DNA of 64,000 bases from Oceanobacillus sp. HTM 045 (lineage in GTDB: Bacteria > Pseudomonadota > Alphaproteobacteria > Rhodobacterales > Rhodobacteraceae): positions 186,001-250,000 of the forward strand of contig WNWL01000006.1 in assembly GCA_009733745.1 (NCBI GenBank), given 5' to 3'. The stretch's first letter is position 1, and each line of letters starts with the position of its first letter. Below are positions 1-8,940 of this stretch, one piece after another. The position numbers were made by a program, and so were the translations under genes. The notes beneath the pieces are model-generated. The model saw only the letters and a program-made list of their open reading frames with translations. It ran no database searches and had not been told where the DNA came from.

Positions 1-867
1 ATGTCGGCCTTCTACCACGACAGCACCGACATCGGCGATCCGTGGCAGCGCGAGGTCGCCTCGATCCGCATGATCGCCAAGCTGCCGACGATCTGCGCCT
101 GGGCCTACAAGTACTCGATCGGCCAGCCGTTCATCTACCCGCGCAACGACCTCGACTACGCGTCGAACTTCCTGCACATGTGCTTCGCCATCCCGTGTGA
201 GGAGTACACCGTCGACCCGATCCTCGCCCGCGCGATGGACCGGATCATGACGCTCCACGCCGACCACGAGCAGAACGCCTCGACCTCGACCGTGCGTCTC
301 GCCGGCTCGTCGGAGGCGAACCCGTTCGCCTGCATCGCCGCCGGTGTTGCCTGCCTCTGGGGCCCGGCGCATGGCGGCGCCAACCAGGCCTGCCTCGAGA
401 TGCTGCGCGAGATCGGCACGCCCGACCGGATCCCCGAGTTCATCGCCCGCGCGAAGGACAAGGACGACCCGTTCCGCCTGATGGGCTTCGGCCACCGGGT
501 CTACAAGAACTTCGACCCGCGCGCGAAGGTGATGAAGGACTCGGCCGACGAGGTGCTCGGCCTGCTCGGGATCGAGAACAACCCGACGCTTCAGGTCGCC
601 AAGGAGCTGGAGAAGATCGCGCTGGAGGACGAGTACTTCATCGCCCGCAAGCTCTACCCGAATGTCGACTTCTACTCCGGCATCATCCTCGACGCGATGG
701 GCTTCCCGACCTCGATGTTCACGCCCATCTTCGCCCTCTCCCGCACCGTGGGCTGGATCGCCCAGTGGAAGGAGATGATCGAGGACAAGGAGCAGAAGAT
801 CGGCCGCCCGCGGCAGAGCTACATCGGCGCGGCACGGCGCGACTACACCGACGTCGAGGCCCGCTGA
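1..867 (+). CDS. gltA: Citrate synthase, C-terminal part (5' end outside window)
   Basis: Citrate synthase condenses acetyl-CoA with oxaloacetate as the first step of the TCA cycle. The 288 visible residues carry the large-domain signature: [15 protein letters not shown], then [15 protein letters not shown] with a catalytic-type His, then [14 protein letters not shown], and a late catalytic Asp in [14 protein letters not shown]. Citrate synthases of this type are about 430 residues, so roughly the first 140 lie upstream of the window. The first in-window ATG is therefore internal and not a start. The 3' end is intact and is followed by GC-rich hairpins. Confidence 0.97.
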   Translation: MSAFYHDSTDIGDPWQREVASIRMIAKLPTICAWAYKYSIGQPFIYPRNDLDYASNFLHMCFAIPCEEYTVDPILARAMDRIMTLHADHEQNASTSTVRLAGSSEANPFACIAAGVACLWGPAHGGANQACLEMLREIGTPDRIPEFIARAKDKDDPFRLMGFGHRVYKNFDPRAKVMKDSADEVLGLLGIENNPTLQVAKELEKIALEDEYFIARKLYPNVDFYSGIILDAMGFPTSMFTPIFALSRTVGWIAQWKEMIEDKEQKIGRPRQSYIGAARRDYTDVEAR

Positions 868-881
868 GCCGCCACCGGCCC

Positions 882-905
882 CCCGGCCCGAGCCGGAGGG
901 CCGGG
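882..905 (+). terminator. GC hairpin just after gltA
   Basis: Inverted repeat CCCGGCCC / GGGCCGGG with an 8-base loop, 15 bases after the gltA stop. No T-tract follows, so a processing or stability role is as likely as intrinsic termination. Confidence 0.45.
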
Positions 906-981
906 TCAACCCTGCCGAAGGCACGCCCGGAGGGCGCTCGGGGTTGACGCGGACCGGAGCGAGCCACGCTCGAAATGGCGC

Positions 982-1007
982 CTTGAGGGGCACAGATGCC
1001 CCTCAAG
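982..1007 (+). terminator. Perfect 10-bp hairpin between gltA and the P-loop gene
   Basis: CTTGAGGGGC and GCCCCTCAAG flank a 6-base loop. This is the strongest hairpin in the 354-base gene-free stretch 868-1221. No U-run follows. I see no other recognisable element in this stretch. Confidence 0.4.
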
Positions 1008-1221
1008 CGCCTCCCCGGCAAATCCCTCCCACCAGCCACCCGAAGATCGCCATACGGCATGAGCGCCCGGCGCACCCCCGGTGCGCCCGCGCGACGAGCG
1101 GTTCCCGGAGGGAGCCCGAGGAGGGCGGCCTCTCCCACGCGCTCACCCCGGCCAGTTCCTGCACAAGTCCCCGCGCAAAACCCGCTGACAGCACCGCGGG
1201 CGCGTGCTATCGCCCGTCGCC

Positions 1222-2103
1222 ATGTTCGCGCCGCTGATCTATCCCGCCCCCGAGGCCTATCTCGACGCCCCGCAGCGGGCGGTGGCCCTTTTCGGCATGT
1301 CGGGGCTGGGCAAGACCCACCTCGCGCGGATGCTGCGCGACAAGGGCGACTGGTTCCACTACTCGATCGACTACCGCATCGGCACCCGCTATCTCGGCGA
1401 GGCGATCGTCGACAACTTCAAGCGCGAGGCGATGCGCACGCCGTTCCTGCGCGACCTGCTGCGGACGGATTCGATCTACATCGCCTCCAACATCACCTTC
1501 GAGAACCTCGCCCCCCTCTCTACCTGGCTCGGCAAGCCGGGCGACCCGGCGAAGGGCGGCATCCCGTTCGACGAGTACGTCTCGCGCCAGCGCCAGCACC
1601 GCGCGGCCGAGATCGCGGCGTTGATGGATACCGGCCACTTCATCGGCCGGGCGCACGACATCTACGACTACGCCCATTTCCTCTGCGACACCGGCGGCTC
1701 CCTCTGCGAGGTGGTCGACCCGGACGACCCGTCCGACCCGGTCCTGACCCATCTCGCCGCCAATCTGCTCCTCGTCCATATCGAGGGCAGCGAGGACCAC
1801 GCCGACATACTCGCCGCCCGGTTCCGCGAGAGCCCCAAGCCGATCTACTACCCGGAAGACTTCCTCCGCGAGAGCTGGGCCGCCTACCTCGCGGAGACCG
1901 GCTGCACCGAGGACGAGGTCGACCCGGACGACTTCATGGTCTGGGGCTTCCGCCGCATCCTCGCCCACCGGATGCCGCTCTACGACCGCATCGCGGAAAA
2001 CTGGGGCGTCGCCGTCACCACCGAGGAGGTCTCGGAGGTGCGCGACCCGGCCGATTTCGACGCGCTGATCGCCGGGGCCATCGCCCGGCGCGGTGAGCCC
2101 TGA
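1222..2103 (+). CDS. P-loop ATPase of unknown function
   Basis: A 293-residue soluble protein. The Walker A motif GMSGLGKTHLARML lies near residues 25-38, preceded by the hydrophobic strand AVALF. The rest has no domain I recognise; it is rich in Asp and Tyr, with an acidic stretch near two thirds (CTEDEVDPDD). The position of the P-loop close to the N-terminus resembles small nucleoside or shikimate kinase folds, but the body is longer. ATG at 1222 is preferred; an in-frame GTG at 1204 would add six residues and neither has a clear Shine-Dalgarno. The gene lies downstream of gltA but is separated from it by 354 bases and hairpins, so it is probably transcribed separately. Confidence 0.75.
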   Translation: MFAPLIYPAPEAYLDAPQRAVALFGMSGLGKTHLARMLRDKGDWFHYSIDYRIGTRYLGEAIVDNFKREAMRTPFLRDLLRTDSIYIASNITFENLAPLSTWLGKPGDPAKGGIPFDEYVSRQRQHRAAEIAALMDTGHFIGRAHDIYDYAHFLCDTGGSLCEVVDPDDPSDPVLTHLAANLLLVHIEGSEDHADILAARFRESPKPIYYPEDFLRESWAAYLAETGCTEDEVDPDDFMVWGFRRILAHRMPLYDRIAENWGVAVTTEEVSEVRDPADFDALIAGAIARRGEP

Positions 2104-2110
2104 CCGCTCC

Positions 2111-2476
2111 TCAGGCGAGGATCGTTGCCACCGTCCCGAGGATCGCCGTCGCGAGTTCCGCCGCCTTTCTCAGGTTCTCCAGAACCTCCCTCGTGCGGCG
2201 GAGATCTTCGAGCAGGTCACGGGCCCGGCTGACCTTGTCGCCCAGCCCGGCCACCAGCGCGTCGATCTTCGCGGTCGAGAGATCGGCGACCATCGCCTGC
2301 ATCCGCGCCTGGCGCAGCTTGCTCCGGGCCTCGTCCTCCAGCGCCACCAGTTCGTCGAACCGAGCCGTATCGCCCGCGAACTTCGCCTTCAGTTGCTCGG
2401 CGACGGCGGCGCGGATGATCTCGCCGAACGAGAATTCCAGCGATTTCTGCATGTCGATGAGCTGCTTCTCGGACAT
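2111..2476 (-). CDS. Small helical protein of unknown function
   Basis: 121 residues, almost entirely predicted helix, with heptad-like charged segments in the middle (LEDEARSKLRQARMQAM, LLEDLRRTREVLENL) and a hydrophobic C-terminal tail (AELATAILGTVATILA) that could be a tail anchor or amphipathic helix. It starts four bases after the stop of the lipoprotein gene on the same strand, so the two are very likely cotranscribed and may act together at the envelope. Function not recognised. Confidence 0.7.
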   Translation of the reverse strand: MSEKQLIDMQKSLEFSFGEIIRAAVAEQLKAKFAGDTARFDELVALEDEARSKLRQARMQAMVADLSTAKIDALVAGLGDKVSRARDLLEDLRRTREVLENLRKAAELATAILGTVATILA

Positions 2477-2480
2477 CGCC

Positions 2481-3539
2481 TCACTCCTTCGCCGCCTCGA
2501 CTGCGGCGACGAACGCCTTGGTCGATTTCACGAGCGCGTGGATACGGCTGTTCGCGGCCATCAGCCGGTCGAAATCCGCCGGCTCCTCCAGGCTTTCTAG
2601 GATCGCGTGATGCGCGACCGCGACCTGCCAGAACACCCGCCAGTCCGCACCCGCCTCGCTCCTGCGCGCGGCGGCTTCCGCCTGCTGCACCGCGATCATC
2701 CCCGCCACGTCGCCCGGCTGGCTGTCGCGGAGCGCACCGCGCAGCGCCGTGTAAGGGGCCGCGAGAACCTCGTGCTGGGCGATATAGAACCAGTCGGCGC
2801 TCGCGCGGCTGAGATCGGCCACCAGCGGGTCGGCCTTGCGGACGATCTCGGTCAGCAGCGCGTAGCGCCGCGCCTCCAGCGCCTCTCCCACGAGATCGCC
2901 GAGAAGCGTGCTCCCGGTCGAGATCACGGTCTGGACGTCGCGTGGCACCGGCTTGCCGCCGATCTTCGCCGCGGCCGAGGCAGCCGTACCGATTGCGGTC
3001 ACCGCGGCTGAAGCGGCATCGGCCACGCCCTGGGGTTCGGTCGATGTCGCAAGGTCGGAGATCGCGGCGGCATATTCCCCGAGGGCCGTCAGCGCCCGGC
3101 GGGCGTTGAACTCCAGCACCGTGCGCTGTGTGTCGGTCAACGCGCCGTCCGGACCGATCTCGGACGGACGTACCGGCGGCAGGATCAGGTCTACCGCGAC
3201 CGGCGTGCCATCGGGGCCCGGCGCGAAGGGGCGCACCGTGCAGACATCATCGAAGCCGGGCGCCGCGGCCACCCCCGGCCCCGGAGGCGGAATCGCGGGC
3301 TCGCAGATGCCCGCTCCTTCCGGATCGAGGAAGTAGAGGCCGCGCTGCTTCGCGAGTTCCTGGCGCAGGACCGCCGCCACCCGCGCGTCGAGATCGCTGC
3401 TCGTGAACGAGGAATTGCCGGCGCTCACCGCCTGCTGAACCGTATCTGCAAAGGTCTTGATGACGGGCCGGACGGGCTCGGTCGTGCAGCCGGAGACGAG
3501 CGGGAGAGCGAACGCTCCCGCGAGGATCAAATGCTTCAT
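2481..3539 (-). CDS. Predicted lipoprotein of unknown function
   Basis: 352 residues from ATG at 3539. The N-terminus [18 protein letters not shown] is a type II signal with lipobox LVSG-C, so the mature protein should be lipid-anchored. The body is Ala-rich and mostly helical (for example [27 protein letters not shown]) with no domain I can name. Translation could be extended upstream to 3572, but the lipobox fixes the start at 3539. First gene of a two-gene minus-strand unit, divergent from metA. Confidence 0.78.
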   Translation of the reverse strand: MKHLILAGAFALPLVSGCTTEPVRPVIKTFADTVQQAVSAGNSSFTSSDLDARVAAVLRQELAKQRGLYFLDPEGAGICEPAIPPPGPGVAAAPGFDDVCTVRPFAPGPDGTPVAVDLILPPVRPSEIGPDGALTDTQRTVLEFNARRALTALGEYAAAISDLATSTEPQGVADAASAAVTAIGTAASAAAKIGGKPVPRDVQTVISTGSTLLGDLVGEALEARRYALLTEIVRKADPLVADLSRASADWFYIAQHEVLAAPYTALRGALRDSQPGDVAGMIAVQQAEAAARRSEAGADWRVFWQVAVAHHAILESLEEPADFDRLMAANSRIHALVKSTKAFVAAVEAAKE

Positions 3540-3696
3540 GAAACCGCTCCTGCAATGCCCCGATCTTCTCATGGTTGAGAAAACCGGTCAATGCAGCCGA
3601 AAGCCGAACTCACGCCTACTCCCGCTCCGTCACGGCCACGCGGGTTGCGCGGAATTGCGCTTCGTCCTATCTGCGTCCCTCCGAGGAGGAAGAACC

Positions 3697-4602
3697 ATGC
3701 CCATCAAGGTACCCGAAGGACTGCCGGCCCATGACGTGCTCTCGCAAGAGGGTGTCATGGTCATGTCCTCGGAGACCGCGCTGCGGCAGGACATCCGACC
3801 GCTCCAGATCGCGCTCCTGAACCTGATGCCGAACAAGGTCCGCACCGAGACCCAGTTCGCCCGGCTGATCGGCGCGACGCCGCTGCAGATCGAGCTGACG
3901 CTGATCCGCATGTCGGACCACCAGTCAAAGAACACCTCCGCCGAGCACCTGGAGGCGTTCTACCGCCCGTTCCGCGAGGCGCGCGACCGGCGCTATGACG
4001 GGCTGATCATCACCGGCGCGCCAATCGAACTGCTGGAATTCGAGGACGTCACCTACTGGTCCGAGCTGACGGAAGTGTTCGACTGGTCGCAGACCAACGC
4101 CCACGCCACCTTCGCGATCTGCTGGGGCGCGCAGGCGATGCTGCACCATTTCCACGGGGTGGCGAAGCACGCGCTGGACCACAAGGCCTTCGGCTGCTTC
4201 CGGCACCGCAACCTCGAGCCGGCCTCTCCCTACCTGCGCGGCTTCTCGGACGACTTCATCATCCCGGTCAGCCGCTGGACCGAGATCCGCGAGGCGGAGA
4301 TCCCCGCCGGGCGCGGCCTCAAGGTGCTGATGAGCGCCGAGGAGACCGGCCCCTGCCTGATCGAGGACCCGGCCCATCGCGCGCTCTACATGTTCAACCA
4401 CATCGAGTACGACACCACCTCGCTGGACGAGGAGTACAAGCGCGACGTGGAGAACGGCTCCGAGATCCGGCTGCCGGTGAACTACTACCCGGGCGACAAC
4501 CCGGAGCGGGTGCCGGAGAACCGCTGGCGCAGCCACGCGCACCTGCTGTTCGGCAACTGGATCAACCAGGTTTACCAGACCACGCCCTACGACTGGGCCT
4601 GA
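3697..4602 (+). CDS. metA: Homoserine O-acyltransferase, predicted acetyl-CoA dependent
   Basis: Acylates homoserine to open methionine synthesis. The 301-residue protein follows the MetA family from [15 protein letters not shown] to the C-terminal [15 protein letters not shown], close to the family length. The nucleophile Cys142 sits in FAICWGAQA, and the His-containing FNHIEYDT motif is present. Residue 111 is Glu ([10 protein letters not shown]), where the succinyl-specific E. coli enzyme has Gly (PLGLVEF). Glu at this position is known to confer acetyl-CoA specificity, so the product is probably O-acetylhomoserine. A strong GAGGAGGA at 3683-3690 fixes the ATG at 3697. The gene is monocistronic as far as can be seen. 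Confidence 0.95.
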   Translation: MPIKVPEGLPAHDVLSQEGVMVMSSETALRQDIRPLQIALLNLMPNKVRTETQFARLIGATPLQIELTLIRMSDHQSKNTSAEHLEAFYRPFREARDRRYDGLIITGAPIELLEFEDVTYWSELTEVFDWSQTNAHATFAICWGAQAMLHHFHGVAKHALDHKAFGCFRHRNLEPASPYLRGFSDDFIIPVSRWTEIREAEIPAGRGLKVLMSAEETGPCLIEDPAHRALYMFNHIEYDTTSLDEEYKRDVENGSEIRLPVNYYPGDNPERVPENRWRSHAHLLFGNWINQVYQTTPYDWA

Positions 4603-4728
4603 GGGCCGGCCTGCCAGCCGGTGCGCCGCCCCGATGCCACGCACCGGGCCGGATTGGCCTGCTGACGCTGCGTCTCGCTTGCCAAACGCCGCGCAGCGCC
4701 TATCCCTTTCCATCGGTAGTGGCAGGAG

Positions 4729-5676
4729 ATGGACCCGGCGATGCACAGGCGAACCTTCCTTGGCGGCACGGCTGCGGCGGCCCTCGCCGGCTGCACGCCG
4801 GCCTTCTACCCCGCCACGATCCGGCAGGAATGGCCCCCGCTCGGCACCTTCACCGAGGTGGAGGGGCTGCGCGTCCACCACACCGACCAGGGCAAGGGCA
4901 CGCCGGTCATCCTCGTCCACGGCGCCAGCGGCAACCTGCGGGACATGACCTTCGCCCTCTCCGGCGCGGTGGCCGAGCGGCGCCGGGCCATCGCGATGGA
5001 CCGGCCCGGCTTCGGCTATTCCGACCGCCCGGCGGAGCGCGGCTTCGACCCCGCGGTGCAGGCCCGCATCCTGCGCGGCGCGGCGAAGGGGATGGGCATC
5101 GACCGCGCCATCGTCGTCGGCCATTCCTGGGGCGGCGCGCTGGCCATGGCCTGGGCGCTGCAATTCCCCGACGAGGTGGCGGGCCTCGTGATCCTGTCCG
5201 GCGCGACCATGCCCTGGGGCGGCGACGTCTCGCTGTTCTACTCGCTGGGCGACGCGCCGGTGATCGGGCCGATCATCGGCTCCGCCGTGCGCGCCTTCGC
5301 CGACCAGGACGCGATCGACGGCGTGGTCCAGCGCGTCTTCAACCCGCAGGTGCCGCCGCCGGGTTACGCCCATTACGTCGGCGGCCCGCTCGCGACCCGC
5401 GACGAGACCATCCGCGCCAACGCGCAGGACATCCAGAACCTGAACGAGATCCTCGCCTACCAGTCGGAGTCCTACGGCCGGGTGCAGGCGCAGACCGAGA
5501 TCCTGCACGGCACCAGGGACGAGATCGTCTCGCTCCACGTCCACGCGATCCCGCTGTCCACCAAGGTGCCCGGCGCCAACCTGACGCTGCTCGACGGAAT
5601 AGGACACATGCCTCACCACGTCTCGATTCCAGAGGTACTCGCGGCGCTGGACCGGATCGACCCGTCCCCGGCTTGA
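4729..5676 (+). CDS. Alpha/beta hydrolase with lipoprotein or Tat-like N-terminus
   Basis: 315 residues with an alpha/beta-hydrolase core. The HG oxyanion motif is in ILVHGASG, the nucleophile elbow is GHSWGG (Ser about 133), the acid is likely the Asp in HGTRDEIV, and the His is in GIGHMPHH. The N-terminus HRRTFLGGTAAAALAGC combines a twin-Arg-like start with a lipobox-like LAG-C, so export and lipid anchoring are likely. ATG at 4741 is an alternative start with better spacing to AGGAG at 4724-4728. The substrate cannot be told from sequence. It lies just upstream of ppk2 on the same strand. Confidence 0.88.
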   Translation: MDPAMHRRTFLGGTAAAALAGCTPAFYPATIRQEWPPLGTFTEVEGLRVHHTDQGKGTPVILVHGASGNLRDMTFALSGAVAERRRAIAMDRPGFGYSDRPAERGFDPAVQARILRGAAKGMGIDRAIVVGHSWGGALAMAWALQFPDEVAGLVILSGATMPWGGDVSLFYSLGDAPVIGPIIGSAVRAFADQDAIDGVVQRVFNPQVPPPGYAHYVGGPLATRDETIRANAQDIQNLNEILAYQSESYGRVQAQTEILHGTRDEIVSLHVHAIPLSTKVPGANLTLLDGIGHMPHHVSIPEVLAALDRIDPSPA

Positions 5677-5729
5677 CTGTCGACAGGCCGGACGGCCTGT
5701 TGCACCATGCGCCGCGTCGAGGGAGGGAG

Positions 5730-6617
5730 ATGATGCCAGCAAGGAAACCGTTCGGCGGTGCGATCTCGCGATTCTACAAGTCCGAGGCCCCCGACCATGT
5801 GCGCGACGCGATCAAGTCCGCCAAGAAGGACCGGATCCTCTCCCAGACCTACCCCTATCTCGAGCGCATGGACCGCGACGTCTACGAGGACACGCTGGAC
5901 GACCTGCAGATCGAGCTGCTCAAGCTGCAATACTGGGTCAAGGAAACTAAGGCGCGCGTCGCCATCGTGTTCGAGGGGCGGGACGCCGCCGGCAAGGGCG
6001 GCACGATCAAGCGGTTCCGCGAGAACCTGAACCCGCGCGGCGCGCGCGTCGTGGCGCTGCCGAAGCCCACCGAGCTGGAGCGCGGCCAGTGGTATTTCCA
6101 GCGTTACGTCAAGGAGTTGCCCGGCCCCGGCGAGATCGTCTTCTTCGATCGGTCCTGGTACAACCGCGCCGTGGTCGAGCACGTCTTCGGCTTCTGCACG
6201 CGGGAGGAGCGCAACCTGTTCTTCCGCCAGCTCCCCGATTTCGAGCACATGCTGGTCGCCGACGGCATCATGCTATTCAAGATCTGGCTCACCGTCTCGC
6301 GCCCCGAGCAACTCCGCCGCTTCCTCGACCGCGAGAAGGACCCGCTCAAGCAGTGGAAGCTCTCCCCCATCGATGTCGACGGCCTGTCGCGCTGGGACGC
6401 CTACAGCGAGGCGATCGCGGATATGTTCGACCGCTCGCACACCAAGGCCGCACCGTGGAACGTGATCCGCTCCGACTGCAAGCGCCGCGCCCGGCTGGAG
6501 GCGCTGCGCCACGTGGTCCGGAATGTCGACTACGATCCGAAGAACCCGAAGGCGGTCGGCAAGCCTGACACCAAGGTGATCGGCGGCCCGTCGCTCGTCG
6601 ACCTGGCCGCGGGCTGA
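5730..6617 (+). CDS. ppk2: Polyphosphate kinase 2 family protein
   Basis: PPK2 enzymes transfer phosphate between polyphosphate and nucleotides. The 295-residue protein has the family Walker A EGRDAAGKGG (residues about 82-91), a lid-type stretch LERGQWYFQRY, and the Walker B-like FFDRSWYNRAVVEHVFGF (Asp about 140). Its single-domain length matches the PPK2 class that phosphorylates nucleoside diphosphates, though class cannot be proven here. Two consecutive ATGs (5730, 5733) follow GGGAGGGAG, so initiation is well placed. The gene starts 53 bases after the hydrolase and is followed four bases later by the DUF2937 gene, suggesting cotranscription. Confidence 0.95.
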   Translation: MMPARKPFGGAISRFYKSEAPDHVRDAIKSAKKDRILSQTYPYLERMDRDVYEDTLDDLQIELLKLQYWVKETKARVAIVFEGRDAAGKGGTIKRFRENLNPRGARVVALPKPTELERGQWYFQRYVKELPGPGEIVFFDRSWYNRAVVEHVFGFCTREERNLFFRQLPDFEHMLVADGIMLFKIWLTVSRPEQLRRFLDREKDPLKQWKLSPIDVDGLSRWDAYSEAIADMFDRSHTKAAPWNVIRSDCKRRARLEALRHVVRNVDYDPKNPKAVGKPDTKVIGGPSLVDLAAG

Positions 6618-6621
6618 GCCC

Positions 6622-7134
6622 GTGGCGGCGATCTGGCGCGTCCTCGTCCTCACCGCCGCGCTGGCGGGCGGGATCGCGGGCTCGCAGGCGCCGGAATTCG
6701 CCCAGCAATACGGCCAGCGCCTCGGCGGCGCGCTGGGCGAGCTGGAGAAGGTGGTCGCCGCCTTCGACGCCGACGCCGCGGCGCACGGCCTGACCCGGCA
6801 GGAGGCGCTCGCGACCTATGCCGGCTCGGCCGAGCCCTTCCTGCGCGCCCGCGGCCTCAGCCTCGCCGTCACCCTCGCCCGCCACGACCGGCTGAAGGAA
6901 GCGGAGGCGCGCTTCGCCTCCACCTCGGAACTCGCCCGCCCGGTCCTCCTCGTCGAATCGCGCGACGGCCCGGTGCTCGACGGCACCTGGGCCGCCTTCC
7001 GCCCCGCGGTGCCCTTCACCTTCGCCGGCATGGTCTGGTTCGCCGTCGGCGCCTGCACCGTGGCGCTGGCGCTGGTCCTGCCCGCCCGGCTCCTGCGCCG
7101 CGCCACGGGGCGCACGCGCCCGTCCGACACCTGA
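6622..7134 (+). CDS. DUF2937 family membrane protein
   Basis: 170 residues starting at GTG 6622, four bases after the ppk2 stop. A hydrophobic N-terminal helix is followed by the family-typical QAPEFAQQYGQRLGGAL, a long helical periplasmic or cytoplasmic section, and a second transmembrane segment near the C-terminus (FAGMVWFAVGACTVALALVLP). The family has no established function. Tight coupling to ppk2 suggests cotranscription, not necessarily shared function. Confidence 0.82.
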   Translation: MAAIWRVLVLTAALAGGIAGSQAPEFAQQYGQRLGGALGELEKVVAAFDADAAAHGLTRQEALATYAGSAEPFLRARGLSLAVTLARHDRLKEAEARFASTSELARPVLLVESRDGPVLDGTWAAFRPAVPFTFAGMVWFAVGACTVALALVLPARLLRRATGRTRPSDT

Positions 7135-7221
7135 AAATCCGGAACCTCCCTGCCCCCGCGTCGTTCTGCCATTGCCGGCCCGCCCTTGGCAGGCGCGGGC
7201 GCAGAACCCAAGTGAAGGTCC

Positions 7222-7686
7222 ATGTTCGCAAATCCGCACGCCCTGCCCGACCCCGACCGCGACGCCCAGTTCTACGAGGGCGTCCAGCAACGCCGCGTCT
7301 TCGCCTTCCTGATCGACCTCGTCGTGATCCTGCTGATCGACGTGGCGATCTGGATCGTGCTCGGCCTCGTCGGCATCGTCACCTTCGGCCTCGGCTGGCT
7401 GCTGATCGTGCCGGCCGTGCTGGCCTCGGGCTTCCTCTACCGCTGGTACATGCTGGCCAACCACTCCGGCACCATCGGCATGATGCTGACCGGCATCGAG
7501 ATCCGCCGCGCCGACGGCCAGCGGCTCGACCCGGCCACCGCGCTCGCCCATACCGCGCTCTTCACCGTCAGCCTGATCTCGGTGATCCTGATGCTGATCA
7601 GCTTCGCCGTCGCGCTGGTCACGCCGCGCGGCCAGATGCTGCACGACCTCCTGCTCGGCACCGTAGCGATCAACCGCCCGCTCTGA
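7222..7686 (+). CDS. RDD family membrane protein
   Basis: 154 residues with the RDD layout. A cytoplasmic N-terminus with RRVFAFLIDLVVILL opens the first transmembrane helix, a second helix pair follows around residues 55-75 with WYMLANHSGTIGMMLTGIEIRR, and a third helix is near 110-130. The C-terminus QMLHDLLLGTVAINR is family-typical. RDD proteins are thought to act in transport or ion exchange, but no specific role is assigned. It has its own ATG after an 87-base gap. Confidence 0.88.
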   Translation: MFANPHALPDPDRDAQFYEGVQQRRVFAFLIDLVVILLIDVAIWIVLGLVGIVTFGLGWLLIVPAVLASGFLYRWYMLANHSGTIGMMLTGIEIRRADGQRLDPATALAHTALFTVSLISVILMLISFAVALVTPRGQMLHDLLLGTVAINRPL

Positions 7687-7844
7687 TCGCCCCATCGTCT
7701 GGTCGCGCCGGCGGGAGGCAGCGCCATTTCCGCCACATTGGCCTTGCAGGATTATTCCCCCACATGGCAACGTGTGGCGATACGGTATCGCGGTGCCGAG
7801 CCAAGATGCCGGCCCAAGGGGTTGGCGGCACGACGGAAGGGCTG

Positions 7845-8648
7845 ATGTCGCATCATGAAACGTCGCTGAAGGCGCAGTTCTACCTGACCGCGCCCCAGCC
7901 TTGCGCCTATCTCGAAGGCCGCGAGGAGCGGAAGATCTTCACGACGTTGCGCGGCAATTCGGCGGTACGGGTCAACGACGCGCTGTCGCTCAAGGGCTTC
8001 CGCCGCTCGCAATCGGTGATCTACCGTCCTGCCTGCGTCGGCTGCTCCGCCTGCCTGTCGATCCGCGTGCCGGTCGCTAAGTTCGAGGCCAGCAAGACCC
8101 AGAAGCGGCTGATCCGGCGCAATTCCGACCTCGCCCGCCAGCCCTGCGAAGCCTGGGCAACCGACGCGCAGTACGAGCTTTTCCGCCGCTATCTCGAAAG
8201 CCGCCACGCCGATGGCGGCATGTCCGACATGGATGCGTTCGACTTCGCCTCCATGATCGACGAGACGCCGGTCAACTCCTCGGTGGTGGAATACGTCGCC
8301 CAGGGCGCCGGCCCCGGCGGCGCGGACCGGATGCTCGCCGCCTGCCTGACCGACATCCTCGATGACGGCCTCTCGATGGTCTACTCGTTCTTCGAGCCGT
8401 CGGAGGTGAAGCGCAGCCTCGGCGCCTACATGATCCTCGACCACATCCGCATGGCCGCGGAGATGAACCTCGACTACGTCTATCTCGGCTACTGGGTCTC
8501 CGGCAGCCGCAAGATGGACTACAAGACCAGCTACCGCCCTTTCGAGCTCTACGACGGCACGCGCTGGACCCCGTTCGAGACCACCGAGCAGTACCACGCC
8601 TGGAGCCGCTCCCGCCGCGAGCGCCTCGCCCGGTCGCTGACGGACTGA
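7845..8648 (+). CDS. bpt: Aspartate/glutamate leucyltransferase (Bpt, Ate1 type)
   Basis: Transfers Leu or Arg from aminoacyl-tRNA to N-terminal Asp/Glu of proteins, marking them for ClpS-ClpAP under the N-degron rule. The 267-residue protein shows the N-terminal cluster CAYLEGREERK, the Cys-containing RPACVGCSACLSIRV (residues about 61-75), and the C-terminal acetyltransferase-like motifs LGAYMILDHIRMA, YVYLGYWV and MDYKTSYRPFELY. ATG at 7845 matches the family N-terminus; upstream in-frame sequence belongs to the intergenic region. A decayed copy of an intergenic repeat lies 36 bases downstream. Confidence 0.95.
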   Translation: MSHHETSLKAQFYLTAPQPCAYLEGREERKIFTTLRGNSAVRVNDALSLKGFRRSQSVIYRPACVGCSACLSIRVPVAKFEASKTQKRLIRRNSDLARQPCEAWATDAQYELFRRYLESRHADGGMSDMDAFDFASMIDETPVNSSVVEYVAQGAGPGGADRMLAACLTDILDDGLSMVYSFFEPSEVKRSLGAYMILDHIRMAAEMNLDYVYLGYWVSGSRKMDYKTSYRPFELYDGTRWTPFETTEQYHAWSRSRRERLARSLTD

Positions 8649-8684
8649 TCGGCCGCAGATCCATCCATTCAAGTCTTAAGATGC

Positions 8685-8847
8685 GCGGAGGGACACGACC
8701 GGCCATGGACGGGCGTGGTGCTAACTAGGGTCTGCCTGGTTTATCCTCGCAACCCCTCCCGTGCTCCGAGCCAATCGCAGCGTCACAAAACGCCCGGCCC
8801 CGGGGAGGGCCGGAAGCCGATCAAACTTGGCCCGGGCTAGTCACCCG
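8685..8847 (+). repeat. Intergenic repeat, copy A (degenerate)
   Basis: Begins GCGGAGGGACACGACCGGCC and shares with copies at 33.3, 37.75 and 37.96 kb the order: GGGCGTGGTG, a TTTATCC box, CCTCCCG, GCAGCGTC, and the hairpin CGCCCGGCCCCGGGGAGGGCCGG. The second hairpin (GGCCCGGGC / GCCCGGGCC in copy B) is damaged here. It lies between the convergent bpt and FMN-protein genes, and fills most of the 292-base gap. Confidence 0.85.
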
Positions 8848-8940
8848 TGCTGAGGTAATTCGAAACTGGAGCTTCAACACGGCTCTCAATCGCTCGTTCC
8901 CCGAGCGGGTAATGCGAAGCCTGAGAAGCCTCCCGCACCC

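Noticed and set aside
3540-3696. SAM riboswitch upstream of metA
   Set aside because: I looked for a SAM-II-type conserved core in the leader and could not identify one; a covariance-model scan would be needed to decide.
3925-5742. 605-codon minus-strand open frame opposite metA and the hydrolase
   Set aside because: Its translation is low-complexity Arg/Gly/Val-rich and mirrors two well-supported plus-strand genes; typical shadow frame of GC-rich DNA.
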